Origin: an uncultured Collinsella sp.
Lineage (GTDB): Bacteria > Actinomycetota > Coriobacteriia > Coriobacteriales > Coriobacteriaceae
Direction of reading: 5' to 3'
Assembly (NCBI GenBank): GCA_958403385.1
Contig: CATXXC010000021.1
Location: 1 to 41,016, forward strand
DNA: 41,016 bases
How positions within the stretch are numbered: the stretch's first letter is position 1; every line of letters begins with the position of its first letter. The notes under the pieces are model-generated. The model saw only the letters and a list, made by a program, of their open reading frames with translations, did no database searches and was not told the DNA's origin. Positions 23,775 to 32,669 of the stretch are shown here, one piece after another. A program made the translations under genes and the position numbers.

Positions 23775-25675
23775 TTGAGTGTCGGGGCGTTTCCTTTAGC
23801 TATGACGGTGCCGTACCGGCGCTCGACGGCGTCGATCTGAATATCGAGGACGGCGAGTTTTTCTGCATCCTCGGTGGCAATGGGTCGGGCAAGTCGACGT
23901 TTGCCAAGCATCTGAATGCGCTGTTGCAGCCCGATGCGGGCACGGTACGCATCAACGGCATGGATGCGTCCGACCCCGAGCTGGTCTACGACATTCGTTC
24001 GACCGCGGGCATGGTATTCCAGAATCCCGACGACCAGCTGGTGGCAACGCTTGTCGAAGATGACGTTGCGTTTGGTCCCGAAAACCTTGGCGTGCCATCG
24101 GCGCAAATTGCGCAGCGCGTACGCGAGGCGCTGAAGGGTGTGGGCCTGGTGGGCTTTGAGCGCCACGAGACCCATGCGCTTTCGGGCGGCCAAAAGCAGC
24201 GCGTGGCGCTTGCCGGCGTGCTCGCCATGGAACCGCGCGTGCTCATATTGGACGAGGCTTCCTCGATGCTCGATCCGCGTGGACGCAAGGGCCTCATGAA
24301 GGCTTGCCGCGCGTTGCACGCTCGCGGCATGACCATCGTGATGATTACGCACTTTATGGAGGAGGCTGCCGAGGCCGATCGTGTCGCCGTGTTTCAGACG
24401 GGACGAGTTGCCATGCTGGGCACGCCCGATGAGATTCTGACGCGGGCGAATGAACTCGTTCAGCTCAACCTGGATATGCCGGCGTCGTGCTGCTTAGGTA
24501 GGACGCTTCGTGCGAAGGGCGTGCCCGTTTGCGCGCAGGTACGTGAGGCGGATATGGTCGCCGAGATTGCGCAGACTTATGCCGAGCGAAGTGGGGCAGG
24601 CACCGCGGGGCAGTCTTCCGCATCCCAGTTGGAAATCGCTGACGGCACTGTTCCGGTAGACAACGAGGGCAACGCGTCGGAGCCCGTCATAGAGCTATCC
24701 CATGTTTCGTACAGTTATTCGCTGAGCGCCCGCGAGCGTCGCCGTTGGCACAAGCGCTCGGCCGCCGAGGGTTCATCGAACAAACAGGCTCTCTGGGGAA
24801 ACGACCCCAGCAGCCCGTGGGCGCTGCGCGATGTATCGCTGACGGTGCGTCGCGGCGAGTTCCTGGGTTTGGCAGGTCATACCGGTTCGGGTAAGTCGAC
24901 GCTGGTCCAGCATCTCAACGGTTTGATTCGTCCCCAGGAGGGAAGCGTTTGCGCGCTGGGGCTCGATCTGTCAAACAAGAAAGACGCCGCCGCGGTTAAG
25001 GCCAAGGTCGGCGTGGTGTTTCAATATCCTGAGCGTCAGCTGTTTGCCGAAACCGTGGCGCAGGACGTGGCGTTTGGTCCGCACAACCTTGGCTTGCCGC
25101 AAGATGAAGTCGACCGTCGTGTCGAGTCATCGCTCTCACGCGTGGGCCTCGACCTTTCCACGGTCGGCGACAAGAGCCCCTTTGAGCTTTCGGGCGGTCA
25201 ACAACGGCGCGTGGCATTCGCCGGCGTGCTTGCCATGGAGCCCGAGGTCCTGGTGCTCGATGAACCCATGGCGGGGCTCGATCCGGCTGCGCGCAGGGAT
25301 TTCCTAGGGCTCATCGATCGACTCCATTGCGAGGGCCTGACCGTTGTCATGGTTTCGCACAGCATGGATGACCTGGCAAATTGTTGTGACCGTATCGTTG
25401 TGATGAACGAGGGCGCGGTGTTTGCCGAGGGAACGCCCGTGCAGGTGTTTGCGCATGCCGATGAGCTCAAGTCGATCGGCTTGGGCGTTCCCGCCGCCCA
25501 GCGTATGGCGCTGGCGCTTACGGAGGCGGGCGTGCCGCTGCGTCGCGGCGGGCTCTATACGGTTGAGTCGTTGGCCGACGAGTTGGCAAATTTGCTGATC
25601 GGTCGCTCAGACGGTTCTTCTAACGTCTCGGACATTGCTAAATCCAAGACGGTCGCGCGAGAGGAGGGCTGCTGA
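23771..25675 (+). CDS. Fused ECF transporter ATPase (two EcfA-type ABC domains)
   Basis: A 634-residue protein holding two complete ABC ATPase domains that in most bacteria are separate EcfA1 and EcfA2 subunits. Domain 1 (about 1-245) has Walker A GGNGSGKST at 35-43, Q-loop FQNPDDQ at 83-89, signature LSGGQ at 137-141 and Walker B LILDE at 158-162. A polar linker (about 246-305) with low conservation follows. Domain 2 (about 305-590) has GHTGSGKST at 369-377, FQYPERQ at 417-423, LSGGQ at 473-477 and LVLDE at 494-498. Both sites look catalytically competent. It overlaps ribU and ecfT by a few bases. Confidence 0.92.
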   Translation: MIECRGVSFSYDGAVPALDGVDLNIEDGEFFCILGGNGSGKSTFAKHLNALLQPDAGTVRINGMDASDPELVYDIRSTAGMVFQNPDDQLVATLVEDDVAFGPENLGVPSAQIAQRVREALKGVGLVGFERHETHALSGGQKQRVALAGVLAMEPRVLILDEASSMLDPRGRKGLMKACRALHARGMTIVMITHFMEEAAEADRVAVFQTGRVAMLGTPDEILTRANELVQLNLDMPASCCLGRTLRAKGVPVCAQVREADMVAEIAQTYAERSGAGTAGQSSASQLEIADGTVPVDNEGNASEPVIELSHVSYSYSLSARERRRWHKRSAAEGSSNKQALWGNDPSSPWALRDVSLTVRRGEFLGLAGHTGSGKSTLVQHLNGLIRPQEGSVCALGLDLSNKKDAAAVKAKVGVVFQYPERQLFAETVAQDVAFGPHNLGLPQDEVDRRVESSLSRVGLDLSTVGDKSPFELSGGQQRRVAFAGVLAMEPEVLVLDEPMAGLDPAARRDFLGLIDRLHCEGLTVVMVSHSMDDLANCCDRIVVMNEGAVFAEGTPVQVFAHADELKSIGLGVPAAQRMALALTEAGVPLRRGGLYTVESLADELANLLIGRSDGSSNVSDIAKSKTVAREEGC

Positions 25676-26475
25676 TGGAGGCGTTTTCGTTTGGTAGTTA
25701 CTATCCCGGCGATAGTGCAATCCACCGCCTGGACCCGCGAACCAAGTTGCTCTTGGGCTTTGTGTTTCTGATCACGACGCTCACGGTCAGTGGCTTCCGC
25801 GGACTGGCCCCTGTCGCAATTTTCGTCGTGCTGATCTATGCCGTGTCCCGGGTGCCGTTGCGCCGGGTCCTATCATCGATGGCGCCGCTGCTGGCAATCG
25901 TCGTCGTGGTCGCGGTGCTCAACTTGTTTACCGATCAGAGTGGGCGCATCTTGTGGCAGCTCGGTTTTCTGCAGATAAGCGAGGGCTCACTGCGTTCTGC
26001 CGCCTTTATGGCGTGCCGCCTGACGTTGATGATGGCCGGCATGAGTGCCATTACGCTCACTACGCCGACGCTCGACCTCACCGCGGGCTTTGAGCGTCTG
26101 CTCGCACCGTTTGCGCGTGTGGGACTTCCTGCGCACGAGCTCGGCATGATTATGGGTATCGCGCTGCGCTTTATGCCGCAGTTCGCCACCGAGATGAAGC
26201 AGACGGCCGATGCGCAGGCGAGCCGCGGTGCACGCGTAACGGGCGGTCCGCTCGGTGGCGTACGCATGCTCGGCAGTGTGGCGATTCCGCTGTTCACCGG
26301 CGTGTTCCGTCATGCCGAGACGCTGTCTGCTGCCATGGATGCACGCTGCTATCACGGCGAGCAGGGCCGCACACGTCTGCATGCGCTTGCATTTGGCCGC
26401 GGCGATGCGTTGGCTGCGGTGGTGACGGCGCTGCTGCTCATCTGCGTCATCGGCATCAATCTTCAACTTGTTTAG
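25675..26475 (+). CDS. ecfT: ECF transporter transmembrane subunit EcfT
   Basis: The 266-residue coupling subunit that joins the S component to the ATPases. It has about five to six helices, and the two coupling-helix motifs, ASRG at residues 182-185 and MDARCYHG at 221-228, correspond to the Ala-Arg-Gly/Ser motifs that dock on the EcfA ATPases. The ATG shares one base with the preceding stop. The 30-bp gap to the next gene suggests that the riboswitch operon continues. Confidence 0.9.
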   Translation: MEAFSFGSYYPGDSAIHRLDPRTKLLLGFVFLITTLTVSGFRGLAPVAIFVVLIYAVSRVPLRRVLSSMAPLLAIVVVVAVLNLFTDQSGRILWQLGFLQISEGSLRSAAFMACRLTLMMAGMSAITLTTPTLDLTAGFERLLAPFARVGLPAHELGMIMGIALRFMPQFATEMKQTADAQASRGARVTGGPLGGVRMLGSVAIPLFTGVFRHAETLSAAMDARCYHGEQGRTRLHALAFGRGDALAAVVTALLLICVIGINLQLV

Positions 26476-26505
26476 GCGCGATTCGAGCGCAAGAAAGGGG
26501 TCCCT

Positions 26506-26952
26506 ATGACCGACAACGACCGCACGGCTCAGCTTGAGCGCGCCTGTTCGTATCTCAGGCGCATTCCGGCGTGGTATCTGGCCACGACCGATGTGGCCGA
26601 CGGACATCAGCCCCGCGTGAGACCGTTTTCGTTTGCCATGGTCGATGACGGTAAGTTGTGGTTTTGCACGTCGCGCGATAAGGATGTGTGGGCGGAGCTG
26701 AGTGCGAATCCCAAGTTTGAAGTATCGGGCTGGAAGCCGGGGGAATGTTGGATCGTGTTGACCGGCGAAGCCGCACTTGAGGACGACGCAGCTGCGAGCG
26801 ACAAGGTGCGTCAAGCGGGTTTTAAGCACATGGTGGGCATTGGCGAGCAACACGATAGTGCCAACGACGGCCGCCTTGCGTTTTTCTCGGTCCGCAATAT
26901 CGTCGCCCGCTTCTGTGATATCGACGTCAGCGAGGAGCGCCTGGAGCTCTAG
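26506..26952 (+). CDS. Pyridoxamine 5'-phosphate oxidase-like (flavin-binding) protein 1
   Basis: A 148-residue split-barrel protein of the PNPOx-like superfamily, whose members bind FMN or F420 and often have oxidoreductase roles. RRIPAWYLATTD and PRVRPFSFAMVDDGKLWFCTSRDKDVW match the family's FMN-contact core. It is a paralogue of the next gene, with about 40% visible identity by eye. The physiological substrate is unknown. Placement 30 bp after ecfT puts it probably under the FMN riboswitch, which would couple this flavoprotein to flavin supply. GAAAGGGG precedes the ATG. Confidence 0.8.
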   Translation: MTDNDRTAQLERACSYLRRIPAWYLATTDVADGHQPRVRPFSFAMVDDGKLWFCTSRDKDVWAELSANPKFEVSGWKPGECWIVLTGEAALEDDAAASDKVRQAGFKHMVGIGEQHDSANDGRLAFFSVRNIVARFCDIDVSEERLEL

Positions 26953-26996
26953 CTCACACAAACCAGGCTCTCAAACTGGCTAGTACAGGAGGAAAC

Positions 26997-27407
26997 GTGG
27001 ACGGATTGAATACGGTTTTGGAGTATCTGACGTCGGTGCCGGCGTGGTACTTGGCGACGAGCGTGGACGGGCAGCCACATGTACGTCCGTTCTCGTTTGC
27101 ACAGATTCAGGACGGTAAGCTGTGGTTTGTGACGGCGCGCACCAAAGACGTGTGGCAAGAGCTGCTGCAAAATCAGCGCTTTGAGGCCACGAGTTGGTGG
27201 CCGGGCCATGGCTGGCTCATCTTGCGCGGGCGTGCCGGCTTGGATGACCGGGCCTTAGACGAAATGCGCGAAGCCGGGTGGAAGCATCTAGAGCGCCTGG
27301 GCGAGCACTATGAGGGGCCTAACGACCCCACGCTCGTCTTCTTTAGCGTCGAGGATCCCGAGGCTTTTATCTGCAATCACGACGAATGGGTGCCGGTCGA
27401 GCTCTAG
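26997..27407 (+). CDS. Pyridoxamine 5'-phosphate oxidase-like (flavin-binding) protein 2
   Basis: A 136-residue PNPOx-like split-barrel protein, tandem paralogue of the previous gene. Shared blocks are VPAWYLATS, PHVRPFSFAQIQDGKLWFVT and, near the end, GEHYEGPNDPTLVFFSVE. The start is GTG, six bases after ACAGGAGGAAAC. A strong terminator follows 37 bp after the stop, marking the operon's end. The C-terminus ends in DEWVPVEL, comparable with ERLEL of the neighbour. Confidence 0.8.
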   Translation: MDGLNTVLEYLTSVPAWYLATSVDGQPHVRPFSFAQIQDGKLWFVTARTKDVWQELLQNQRFEATSWWPGHGWLILRGRAGLDDRALDEMREAGWKHLERLGEHYEGPNDPTLVFFSVEDPEAFICNHDEWVPVEL

Positions 27408-27444
27408 CCAGCTGGCTCATCCTAACAACTTGGTTTTCGCATGG

Positions 27445-27506
27445 GCGGGCCCCGTATTGCCCGGTGCCGTTAGGAGCGCCGGTCAATACGGGGCCCGCTC
27501 CATTTG
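27445..27506 (+). terminator. Terminator of the riboflavin-transport operon
   Basis: A perfect 15-bp stem, GCGGGCCCCGTATTG (27445-27459) with CAATACGGGGCCCGC (27484-27498), has an inner CCGG-type stem. TCCATTTG follows. Confidence 0.8.
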
Positions 27507-27542
27507 TCAATTCCTTCAAGCGAATGTGTCGGGAATGTTTCA

Positions 27543-27579
27543 ATGCATGAATATGTAAACCATTTACGTGTTAATGCAT
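27543..27579 (+). promoter_or_regulatory. Paired ARG-box-like operator upstream of argC
   Basis: A 37-bp dyad centred at 27561: ATGCAT-6 bases-GTAAA-CCA-TTTAC-6 bases-ATGCAT. Read from each end inward the 17-mers are similar (ATGCATGAATATGTAAA and ATGCATTAACACGTAAA), separated by 3 bp. That is the spacing of paired ArgR boxes. The regulator gene is not in the window. I see no clear promoter boxes around it. Confidence 0.6.
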
Positions 27580-27664
27580 CTTTTGGTGCTAAAGTTTCAA
27601 CCCACTTCATAACGACTGCTGCGAAATGCGCATCGGTGCATAAATCGCAGACAAGGAGTCTGAT

Positions 27665-28735
27665 ATGTCTTTGAAGGTTGGAATCGTCGGCGCGGCTGGA
27701 TATGCCGGAGCCGAGCTCATTCGCCTCGTGCTCGGTCATCCCGAGTTTGAACTTGTCGCCATTACGTCCAACGCCGATGCCGGCCAGCCGTTGTCCGCGG
27801 TGTATCCGAGCTTTGCTGGCGTGAGCGATCTGGTTTTCACCACGCATGACGCCCCCGAGCTCAAGAGCTGCGATGCGGTTTTTCTTGCCGTGCCGCACAC
27901 GGCTGCCATGGCACAGGTGCCCGCGCTGCTTGCATCGGGCGTCTCCTGCTTTGATCTTTCGGCCGATTACCGTCTGAGCGACGCGTCTGTCTTTGAGGCA
28001 TGGTATGCCGCCGAGCACACGAGCCCCGAGTTGCTCAAGACCCGCGCTTTCGGCCTGCCCGAGCTGTTCTGCGAGGACTTAGAGACCGCTGCTTCCAGCC
28101 ATGCCGCTGGCAGGCCCGTGTTGGTCGCCTGCGCCGGTTGCTATCCCACCGCAACGAGTCTTGCTGCTGCTCCTGCCGTGCGTGCGGGTTGGGTGGCAGA
28201 GAACGGTCCCGTAATCGTCGATGCCATCAGTGGCGTGACGGGTGCCGGTAAGTCCTGCAACGCCCGCACCCACTTTTGCAGCGCCGACGAGAATTTGGAG
28301 GCCTACGGCGTGGGCAAGCATCGCCACACGCCCGAGATTGAGCAAATCCTTGGCCTGACCGATCGCGTCGTCTTCACCCCGCATCTGGCACCGCTCAAGC
28401 GCGGCCTGCTCTCCACGGTGACGCTGCCGCTCACGCCGCAGGCCATCGACTCCCTGGCTCTTGAGGATGTCGTCGACTATTACAAGCAGTTTTACGCTGG
28501 ACGCACCTTTGTGCGCGTGCTCGATGCCGGCCAGCAGCCCAAGACGGCTTCGGTCGTCGGCACCAACGCCGCCCAGATTGGCCTTGCGTTCAACAAGCGC
28601 GCGGGCGTGCTGGTGGCGACGGGCGCCATCGACAATCTGTGCAAGGGCGCTGCGGGCCAAGCGGTCCAGTGCGCCAATATCGTCTTTGGCTTTGACGAGC
28701 GACGAGGCTTGCCCACAGTGGCGTGCCCGGTGTAG
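27665..28735 (+). CDS. argC: N-acetyl-gamma-glutamyl-phosphate reductase
   Basis: NADPH-dependent reduction of N-acetylglutamyl phosphate to the semialdehyde, third step of the arginine pathway. The 356-residue protein has the Rossmann motif GIVGAAGYAGAELIRL at residues 6-21 and the catalytic Cys159 in CAGCYPTATSL, plus SGVTGAGKSCNARTHF. Length is typical. AAGGAG precedes the ATG by eight bases. It is the first of argC-argJ-argB-argD. Downstream, a GAGTGG/CCACTC hairpin sits in the 134-bp gap before argJ (about 28769-28784). Confidence 0.95.
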   Translation: MSLKVGIVGAAGYAGAELIRLVLGHPEFELVAITSNADAGQPLSAVYPSFAGVSDLVFTTHDAPELKSCDAVFLAVPHTAAMAQVPALLASGVSCFDLSADYRLSDASVFEAWYAAEHTSPELLKTRAFGLPELFCEDLETAASSHAAGRPVLVACAGCYPTATSLAAAPAVRAGWVAENGPVIVDAISGVTGAGKSCNARTHFCSADENLEAYGVGKHRHTPEIEQILGLTDRVVFTPHLAPLKRGLLSTVTLPLTPQAIDSLALEDVVDYYKQFYAGRTFVRVLDAGQQPKTASVVGTNAAQIGLAFNKRAGVLVATGAIDNLCKGAAGQAVQCANIVFGFDERRGLPTVACPV

Positions 28736-28869
28736 CACATTCGATTGTTAACGATTTGGTAGTCGGGCATCGAGTGGGGCGCCACTCTTAAGCTGGTCTC
28801 ATGATCACGACTGGCATGGCGCACCAACCGATGTCCGTTTTTTGTTTGACATAAGGAGTCATAAAGACG

Positions 28870-30138
28870 ATGAATACCGAGCTGTTTGATATCAAGATTC
28901 GCGCCGTCGAGGGTGGCGTTACGGCAGCGGCCGGCTTTAAGGCCGCAGGCATCCATGCGGGATTTCGGAAGAACCCCGAGCGTCTGGATTACGCGCTCGT
29001 CGTGCCCGATAAACCCTGTCCCGGCGCTGGAGTGTTTACCACCAATCGCTTTTGCGCGGCGCCCGTGCAGGTGAGCCGCGCCAACCTGGGCGGTGCCGAC
29101 AAGGGTTACGGTATCATCGCCGGCGTTTCGGTCAACTCCGGCAATGCCAACGCCGCCACGGGTGAGACCGGCCTTGCATGTGCGCGCGAGACGTGCAGCA
29201 TCGCATCGCAGGTCATCGGCTGCGAGCCCCAGCAGATTCTGGTTGCCTCCACGGGTGTGATTGGCCAGATTCTGCCGATCGACACGTTTGAGACCGCCAT
29301 TCCTGCTGCCTACGAGGCGCTCTCAGCCCACGGTGGCGCCGATGCCGCTCGCGCCATCATGACGACCGACACGCACTCCAAGGAGTACGCCGTGTCCTAC
29401 GTCAGTGAGGCCGCGGGTCATGCGGGCAATGTCTATACGGTAGGCGGAATGTGCAAGGGCTCGGGCATGATCATGCCCAACATGGCCACCATGATTGCAG
29501 TTATCACCACCGATGCCCCCGTCGAGCCTGCGGCACTTCATGCCCTGCTGTTCTCGACCGTCAAGCAGACCTTTAACAAGGTAACGGTCGATTCCGACAC
29601 CTCGACCAACGACACCTGCATCATGCTTGCCTCCGGCGCCGCTGCCGCAGATGCCGAGCCTATCGTCGAGGGCTCCGATGCCTTTGGCGAGTTGGCATTT
29701 GCCGTGCACGAGGTGTGCGAGAGCCTGGCGCGCAATATCGCCGCCGATGGTGAGGGCGCATCCAAGCTTGTTACGGTCAACGTTACCGGCGCCGTGAACG
29801 ACGAGGAAGCCGATATCGCCGCCCGTGCCGTTGCCAACTCGCCGCTCGTTAAGACCTGCATCGCCGGCCACGACTGCAACTGGGGCCGTGTTGCTATGGC
29901 GCTTGGCAAGTGCGGCGTGAAGTTTAATCAGGAAGACGTTTCCATCGACATGATGGGCATGCCTGTCTGTCGCGACGGTCTGACTGTTCCCTTTGATGAG
30001 GACGAGGCTCTACGACGTTTCGAGGCGCCCGAGATCGTGATCTTGGCCGACCTGGGCGCAGGCGACGCGGCAACGACCGTGTGGACCTGCGACCTCACGC
30101 ATGAGTACATCTCCATCAACGGCGACTACCGTTCCTAG
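28870..30138 (+). CDS. argJ: Bifunctional glutamate N-acetyltransferase / amino-acid acetyltransferase (ornithine acetyltransferase)
   Basis: Transfers the acetyl group from N-acetylornithine to glutamate, and can make N-acetylglutamate from acetyl-CoA, giving the cyclic route to ornithine. The 422-residue precursor shows NSGNANAATG at 89-98 and the autoprocessing site Ala206-Thr207 in NMATMIAVITTD; the Thr becomes the nucleophile of the beta chain. VDSDTSTNDT is also present. AAGGAG lies 11 bases before the ATG. The presence of ArgJ means no separate argE is needed, and none is seen. Confidence 0.95.
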   Translation: MNTELFDIKIRAVEGGVTAAAGFKAAGIHAGFRKNPERLDYALVVPDKPCPGAGVFTTNRFCAAPVQVSRANLGGADKGYGIIAGVSVNSGNANAATGETGLACARETCSIASQVIGCEPQQILVASTGVIGQILPIDTFETAIPAAYEALSAHGGADAARAIMTTDTHSKEYAVSYVSEAAGHAGNVYTVGGMCKGSGMIMPNMATMIAVITTDAPVEPAALHALLFSTVKQTFNKVTVDSDTSTNDTCIMLASGAAAADAEPIVEGSDAFGELAFAVHEVCESLARNIAADGEGASKLVTVNVTGAVNDEEADIAARAVANSPLVKTCIAGHDCNWGRVAMALGKCGVKFNQEDVSIDMMGMPVCRDGLTVPFDEDEALRRFEAPEIVILADLGAGDAATTVWTCDLTHEYISINGDYRS

Positions 30139-30219
30139 ATTCCGGGCACGCTGCGCATCTTGCCGCGATTGCGGACAGCGGAGCACGGCGCGATAACGAT
30201 ACGAAAGACGAGGCAGATT

Positions 30220-31200
30220 ATGAAATTCGCACGCGATTGTCGTTCGAGCGAATCCAACGAAGCAACCGCGCAGCTGCTGTTCGAAGCGCTGCCGTGGATT
30301 AAGAACCTGACCGGCAAGACGGTTGTTATCAAATATGGCGGAGCCGCCATGGTTGATGAGCAGCTGCGCCGCGACGTGATGAGCGACATCGTTTTGCTCA
30401 AGATCATCGGTATGCGCCCCGTCATCGTGCACGGCGGCGGCAAGGCTATCAACGAGGCGCTGAGCCATTACGATATTCCCGTCGAGTTTAAGAACGGCCA
30501 GCGCGTGACCACGCCGGCGACTATGGATATCGTGCGCGAGGTGCTGGGCGGCAAGGTTAACCAGGAGCTGGTTGCTGCCATCAACCACCACGGCAACCTG
30601 GCCGTGGGCGTGTCGGGCAGCGATGCCGGCACGCTCATCGCCGAGCCGCTCGACCCCGAGCTCGGCCGCGTGGGCAAAGTGACGCACGTCAACACCGACT
30701 ATATCGAGCGCTTACTCGATAGCGAGTACATCCCCGTCATCGCTACCGTCGCGGCGGGGGAGGACGGCGGTTTCTTCAACATCAACGCCGACACCGCCGC
30801 CGGTGCCGTTGCCGCGGCGCTCCACGCGCATAAGGCGATCTTTTTGACCGATGTCGATGGCCTGTACAAGGACTTTAGCGACAAGGACTCGCTTATCTCC
30901 AACCTAACGCTCGACGAGGTTAACGAAATGCTCTACGGCGGCGAGGTCGATAAGGGCATGATTCCCAAGCTGCGCGCGGCCGTCGATGCGCTTACCGGCG
31001 GCGTATTTCGTGCCCACATCATTAACGGTACTACGCCGCATTCGCTGCTCCTGGAGCTGCTGACCGATGCCGGCGTCGGCACCGTGATCCATTCCACCGA
31101 GACGGCTTACGAGTTCGATACGCATCCGCATCCGCTTTCGACGTTTGCTGCGCGTCTGACCGAAAACCTTGACGAGGTCGAGAAGCTTCAGACGGTCTAG
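30220..31200 (+). CDS. argB: Acetylglutamate kinase
   Basis: Phosphorylates N-acetylglutamate with ATP. The 326-residue protein contains KYGGAAM at 38-44 and IVHGGGKAINE at 69-79, both in the amino-acid kinase fold, the NINADTAAGAVAAAL substrate segment and FLTDVDGLYKD. I start at the ATG at 30220; an in-frame ATG at 30160 would add 20 residues rich in Arg without a ribosome site. Its own site (GAGG) is weak. Length is on the long side because of the ~30-residue N-terminal segment, as in arginine-inhibited kinases, so feedback inhibition is possible (inference). Confidence 0.92.
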   Translation: MKFARDCRSSESNEATAQLLFEALPWIKNLTGKTVVIKYGGAAMVDEQLRRDVMSDIVLLKIIGMRPVIVHGGGKAINEALSHYDIPVEFKNGQRVTTPATMDIVREVLGGKVNQELVAAINHHGNLAVGVSGSDAGTLIAEPLDPELGRVGKVTHVNTDYIERLLDSEYIPVIATVAAGEDGGFFNINADTAAGAVAAALHAHKAIFLTDVDGLYKDFSDKDSLISNLTLDEVNEMLYGGEVDKGMIPKLRAAVDALTGGVFRAHIINGTTPHSLLLELLTDAGVGTVIHSTETAYEFDTHPHPLSTFAARLTENLDEVEKLQTV

Positions 31201-31269
31201 CTGACCCGCAGCCGCCCCATTCCTGCACCCATAGCCCCGCGCCGTCTGGCGCCCAACGAAAGGCATCCC

Positions 31270-32553
31270 ATGTCACTTGCAGCTCAGCAATCGCTTGAAT
31301 CCCATTACGTTATGCATACCTTTGGCCGCTCTCCGGTCGAGTTTGTCGAGGGTCACGGCATGAAGCTCACCGGCGACGATGGCCGTGAGTACCTCGACTT
31401 TCTTGCCGGCATCGGCGTGTGCAGCCTAGGTCATGGCGACCCGGCTGTGCTCTCGGCGCTCGAGGCACAGACCAAAAAGCTCATGCATGTCTCCAATTAC
31501 TTCTACATTGAGCAGCGCGGACAGGTCGCGGCGCTGTTGTCCAAGCTTGCTAACGACGACGTAGATGGTGCGCGCGTGCTTGCCGATGCCATTGTCGCCG
31601 GCGATGAGACCACGGCAGCTGCTCTTGGTGCCCCGGCTGCGGATGAGCAGGTTTGGGAGACCTTCTTTGCCAACTCTGGCGCCGAGGCCAACGAAGGCTC
31701 GATGAAGCTCGCGCGCCTGTACGCCAAGCGTGCCGGTAATGGCGGCAACACCATCGTGTGCATGCGCGGCGGCTTCCACGGCCGTACGCTCGAGACCATT
31801 GCCGCCACCATGCAGGATTGGCTGCAGGACAGCTTCCGCCCGCTGCCGGGTGGCTTTGTGGCCTGCACGCCCAACGATGTGGACGAGCTGCGTGCGATCT
31901 TTAAGCAGCTGGGGAGCGAGGTCTGCGCCGTCATGCTCGAGCCGATTCAGGGCGAGAGCGGTGTGCACCCCATGACCGAGGAGTTTATGACGGCGGCGCG
32001 CGACTTGGCGCACGAGGTGGGCGCCGTTCTTATCGCCGACGAGGTCCAGTGTGGCATCTTCCGCTCCGGCAAGCCATTTGCGTTCCAGACCTATGGCGTG
32101 GAGCCCGACATCATGAGCCTTGCCAAGGGCATTGCTGATGGCGTGCCCATGGGTGCCGTCGTGGCGAAGAAGGAGATTGCCGACGTGTTTAAGCCGGGCG
32201 ACCACGGCTCGACCTTTGGCGGTAGCTGCTTGGCCATCGCGGCGTGTGCCGCGACGCTCTCCGCGCTTGTGCGTGGCGATTATGCCGAGCATGCTGCCAA
32301 GGTGGGCGCCTATATGGAGGCAAAGCTCGCCAAGCTGCCGCACGTGACCGAGGTACGTGGCCGCGGCTTGATGCTCGGCTGTGATTTGGATGATGCCGCG
32401 GGCGACGCGCACGATGTTGTTGCCCGCGCGCTGGCCGCCGGTGTCGTGATTAACGCTACGGGTGCCCATACGCTGCGTTTCTTGCCGCCGCTCGTCTGCG
32501 AGGAAGCCGACGTGGATGGTCTGATCGAGGTTCTGTCGGGCGTTTTGGCCTAG
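31270..32553 (+). CDS. argD: Acetylornithine aminotransferase
   Basis: PLP-dependent transamination giving N-acetylornithine from the semialdehyde and glutamate. The 427-residue class III enzyme has the FFANSGAEANEGSMKLAR motif at 132-149, IADEVQCGIFRSG at 255-267 and the Schiff-base Lys286 in MSLAKGIADGVPMG. Residues about 95-130 are an insertion (NDDVDGARVLADAI onward) not typical of ArgD. The ATG is five bases past GAAAGG. It closes the arg cluster; argF, argG and argH are not in the window. Confidence 0.93.
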   Translation: MSLAAQQSLESHYVMHTFGRSPVEFVEGHGMKLTGDDGREYLDFLAGIGVCSLGHGDPAVLSALEAQTKKLMHVSNYFYIEQRGQVAALLSKLANDDVDGARVLADAIVAGDETTAAALGAPAADEQVWETFFANSGAEANEGSMKLARLYAKRAGNGGNTIVCMRGGFHGRTLETIAATMQDWLQDSFRPLPGGFVACTPNDVDELRAIFKQLGSEVCAVMLEPIQGESGVHPMTEEFMTAARDLAHEVGAVLIADEVQCGIFRSGKPFAFQTYGVEPDIMSLAKGIADGVPMGAVVAKKEIADVFKPGDHGSTFGGSCLAIAACAATLSALVRGDYAEHAAKVGAYMEAKLAKLPHVTEVRGRGLMLGCDLDDAAGDAHDVVARALAAGVVINATGAHTLRFLPPLVCEEADVDGLIEVLSGVLA

Positions 32554-32576
32554 TGCGAGCAAATTTAGCCGCTTGG

Positions 32577-32640
32577 AACGGGTTCCGGGTTGTTGACGTG
32601 CCATATACGGCACGATTGGGCGATCCGGAGCCCGTTTTGT
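32577..32640 (+). terminator. Terminator after argD
   Basis: AACGGG (32577-32582) pairs with CCCGTT (32631-32636), TCCGG with CCGGA, with an internal CGTGCC/GGCACG hairpin. TTTGTT follows. Confidence 0.65.
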
Positions 32641-32669
32641 TGCCGATTTGCGAGGGCCAAAAGCCCCTC

